Source: Hyperoodon ampullatus
Lineage: Eukaryota > Chordata > Mammalia > Artiodactyla > Ziphiidae
Length of the DNA stretch: 64,000 bases
Assembly: GCA_949752795.1 (NCBI GenBank)
Contig: OX457061.1
Span: forward strand, 45,726,338 to 45,790,337
Direction of reading: 5' to 3'
The notes beneath the pieces were generated by a model. The model was given only the letters and a program-made list of their open reading frames with translations, had not been told where the DNA came from and did no database searches. Both the position numbers and the translations under genes were made by a program. Positions 63,138 through 64,000 of the stretch are shown here, piece after piece. Numbering within the stretch: the stretch's first letter is position 1; the number at the start of each line of letters is the position of its first letter.

Positions 63138-63873
63138 ATAACATATTATATGGCTGTACCAAATTCTATTAGTATGCTTTCTGCCTGATGACAAGGGTTT
63201 TCTACAGTGAAGTACGGTTTCTAACAATGGATTTCTTCCCAATTTAAAAGCAAAAAAAAAAAATTTAAGTGCAAGTAAATCGGTTTATCTCTCTCTTAGC
63301 TTAGGCTCCTTTAGAAAGAAAGCATGAAACACAAGTTGAAGATTACAAATTCAATTAACATTATTTTAACACTATGTCTTTAACTGGTAAAATACCTTTT
63401 AAACATCGCAAAGAGCAAGGCTAAAACTGTTTTTACAATGCAGTCACCATGGCTAGCAGGAACCAAATTTCTCTATGGGGTGATGAAAATGTTCTAAAAC
63501 TGACTGTGGTGATAGTCCCAAAACTCTGTGCATACGCTAAACTGAATTGTATTCTTAAATGGTTGAATTGTATGAGATATGAATTATATCAATAAAGCTA
63601 TTACCAAAAAAAAAAGTAGCTCTGAATTTGATAAGGTACTCAAACTAAAGAATGATTATTTAGGTACAGAGGAAGGGAAAGAGAAAGATGAGTGACATTT
63701 TTTCACTTTCATAATGGCTATTATGAGTGAAATAAGTAATAATTTCAGTCATTGGTAAAAGAGACATTTATTCATTAATTTTTACAATCTGAAGGATAAT
63801 AAATTAACTCTCTTTAGTGGGGGGGAAAAGCAGCTACCAAACAAATAAAACAAACCACTTCCAATAGCCCATT

Positions 63874-64000
63874 CTTTTTTTTTTTTTTTTTTTTTTTTTG
63901 AGGTACGCGGGCCTCTCACTGTTGTGGCCTCTCCCGTTGCGGAGCACAGGTTCCGGACGCTCAGGCTCAGCAGCCATGGCTCACAGGCCTAGCTGCTCCG
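63874..64000 (-). repeat. CHR-2-like SINE, cut by window end
   Basis: T tract at 63874-63900, then GAGGTACGCGGGCCTCTCAC and the following CHR-2 complement. It runs off the window, so the head and target duplication cannot be seen. Confidence 0.9.

Noticed and set aside
60019..64000. UBAP1 promoter or CpG island in the right part of the window
   Set aside because: The sequence is AT-rich and repeat-laden, with CpG found only in SINEs. It reads as the first intron, and the promoter should lie beyond the window.

Overview
This window is a piece of a mammalian nuclear chromosome, almost certainly from a cetacean (whale, dolphin or porpoise; hippopotamus is less likely). Two things show this. It carries two well-known vertebrate genes with ordinary GT-AG introns. 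It is also packed with tRNA-derived SINEs of the CHR type, including at least 14 copies of the short, young CHR-2-like form (about 210 bp, ending in a plain A tail), several with perfect target-site duplications. As I recall the repeat literature, CHR-2 is restricted to whales and hippos, while the longer CHR-1-like and shorter Bov-tA-like relatives are shared with ruminants. I see no bacterial, organellar or viral genes.

Region 1-33.8 kb is the 3' two thirds of KIF24, transcribed on the + strand. Nine coding exons (5246 to 33179) encode 1050 residues: the second half of the kinesin motor domain from the P-loop onward, a very long tail exon of 2205 bases, and two small C-terminal exons. The first coding exons, with the start codon and roughly the first 300 residues, lie upstream of the window. 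Every splice phase joins without a frameshift.

Region 33.8-35.0 kb is the short interval between two genes that converge tail to tail. From about 35.0 kb to the right end of the window UBAP1 runs on the - strand. Its six coding exons (60011 down to 36015) encode exactly 502 residues, from MASKKLGADF to the C-terminal ubiquitin-binding SOUBA domain. Its promoter and first non-coding exon lie beyond position 64000. The KIF24/UBAP1 tail-to-tail order matches the arrangement on human 9p13.3. The genes are neighbours by position; nothing here says they share a pathway. KIF24 acts at the mother centriole to restrain cilium formation. UBAP1 is an ESCRT-I subunit that sorts ubiquitinated membrane cargo.

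All remaining sequence is intron or spacer. It holds 38 recognisable CHR-family SINE copies, old L1/HAL1-like, L2 and MIR fragments, hAT (MER5A-like) and Tigger1-like DNA transposon remnants, and microsatellites. I found no new gene system. The best observation is a SINE whose target-site duplication copied the 5' splice site of the main UBAP1 exon, leaving two identical donors 353 bases apart; use of the second would truncate UBAP1 before its ubiquitin-binding domain. Others are a direct duplication shared by the KIF24 3' UTR and its penultimate long intron, a retroposed segment of unknown origin, and a poly(A)-only insertion with an 18-base target duplication.
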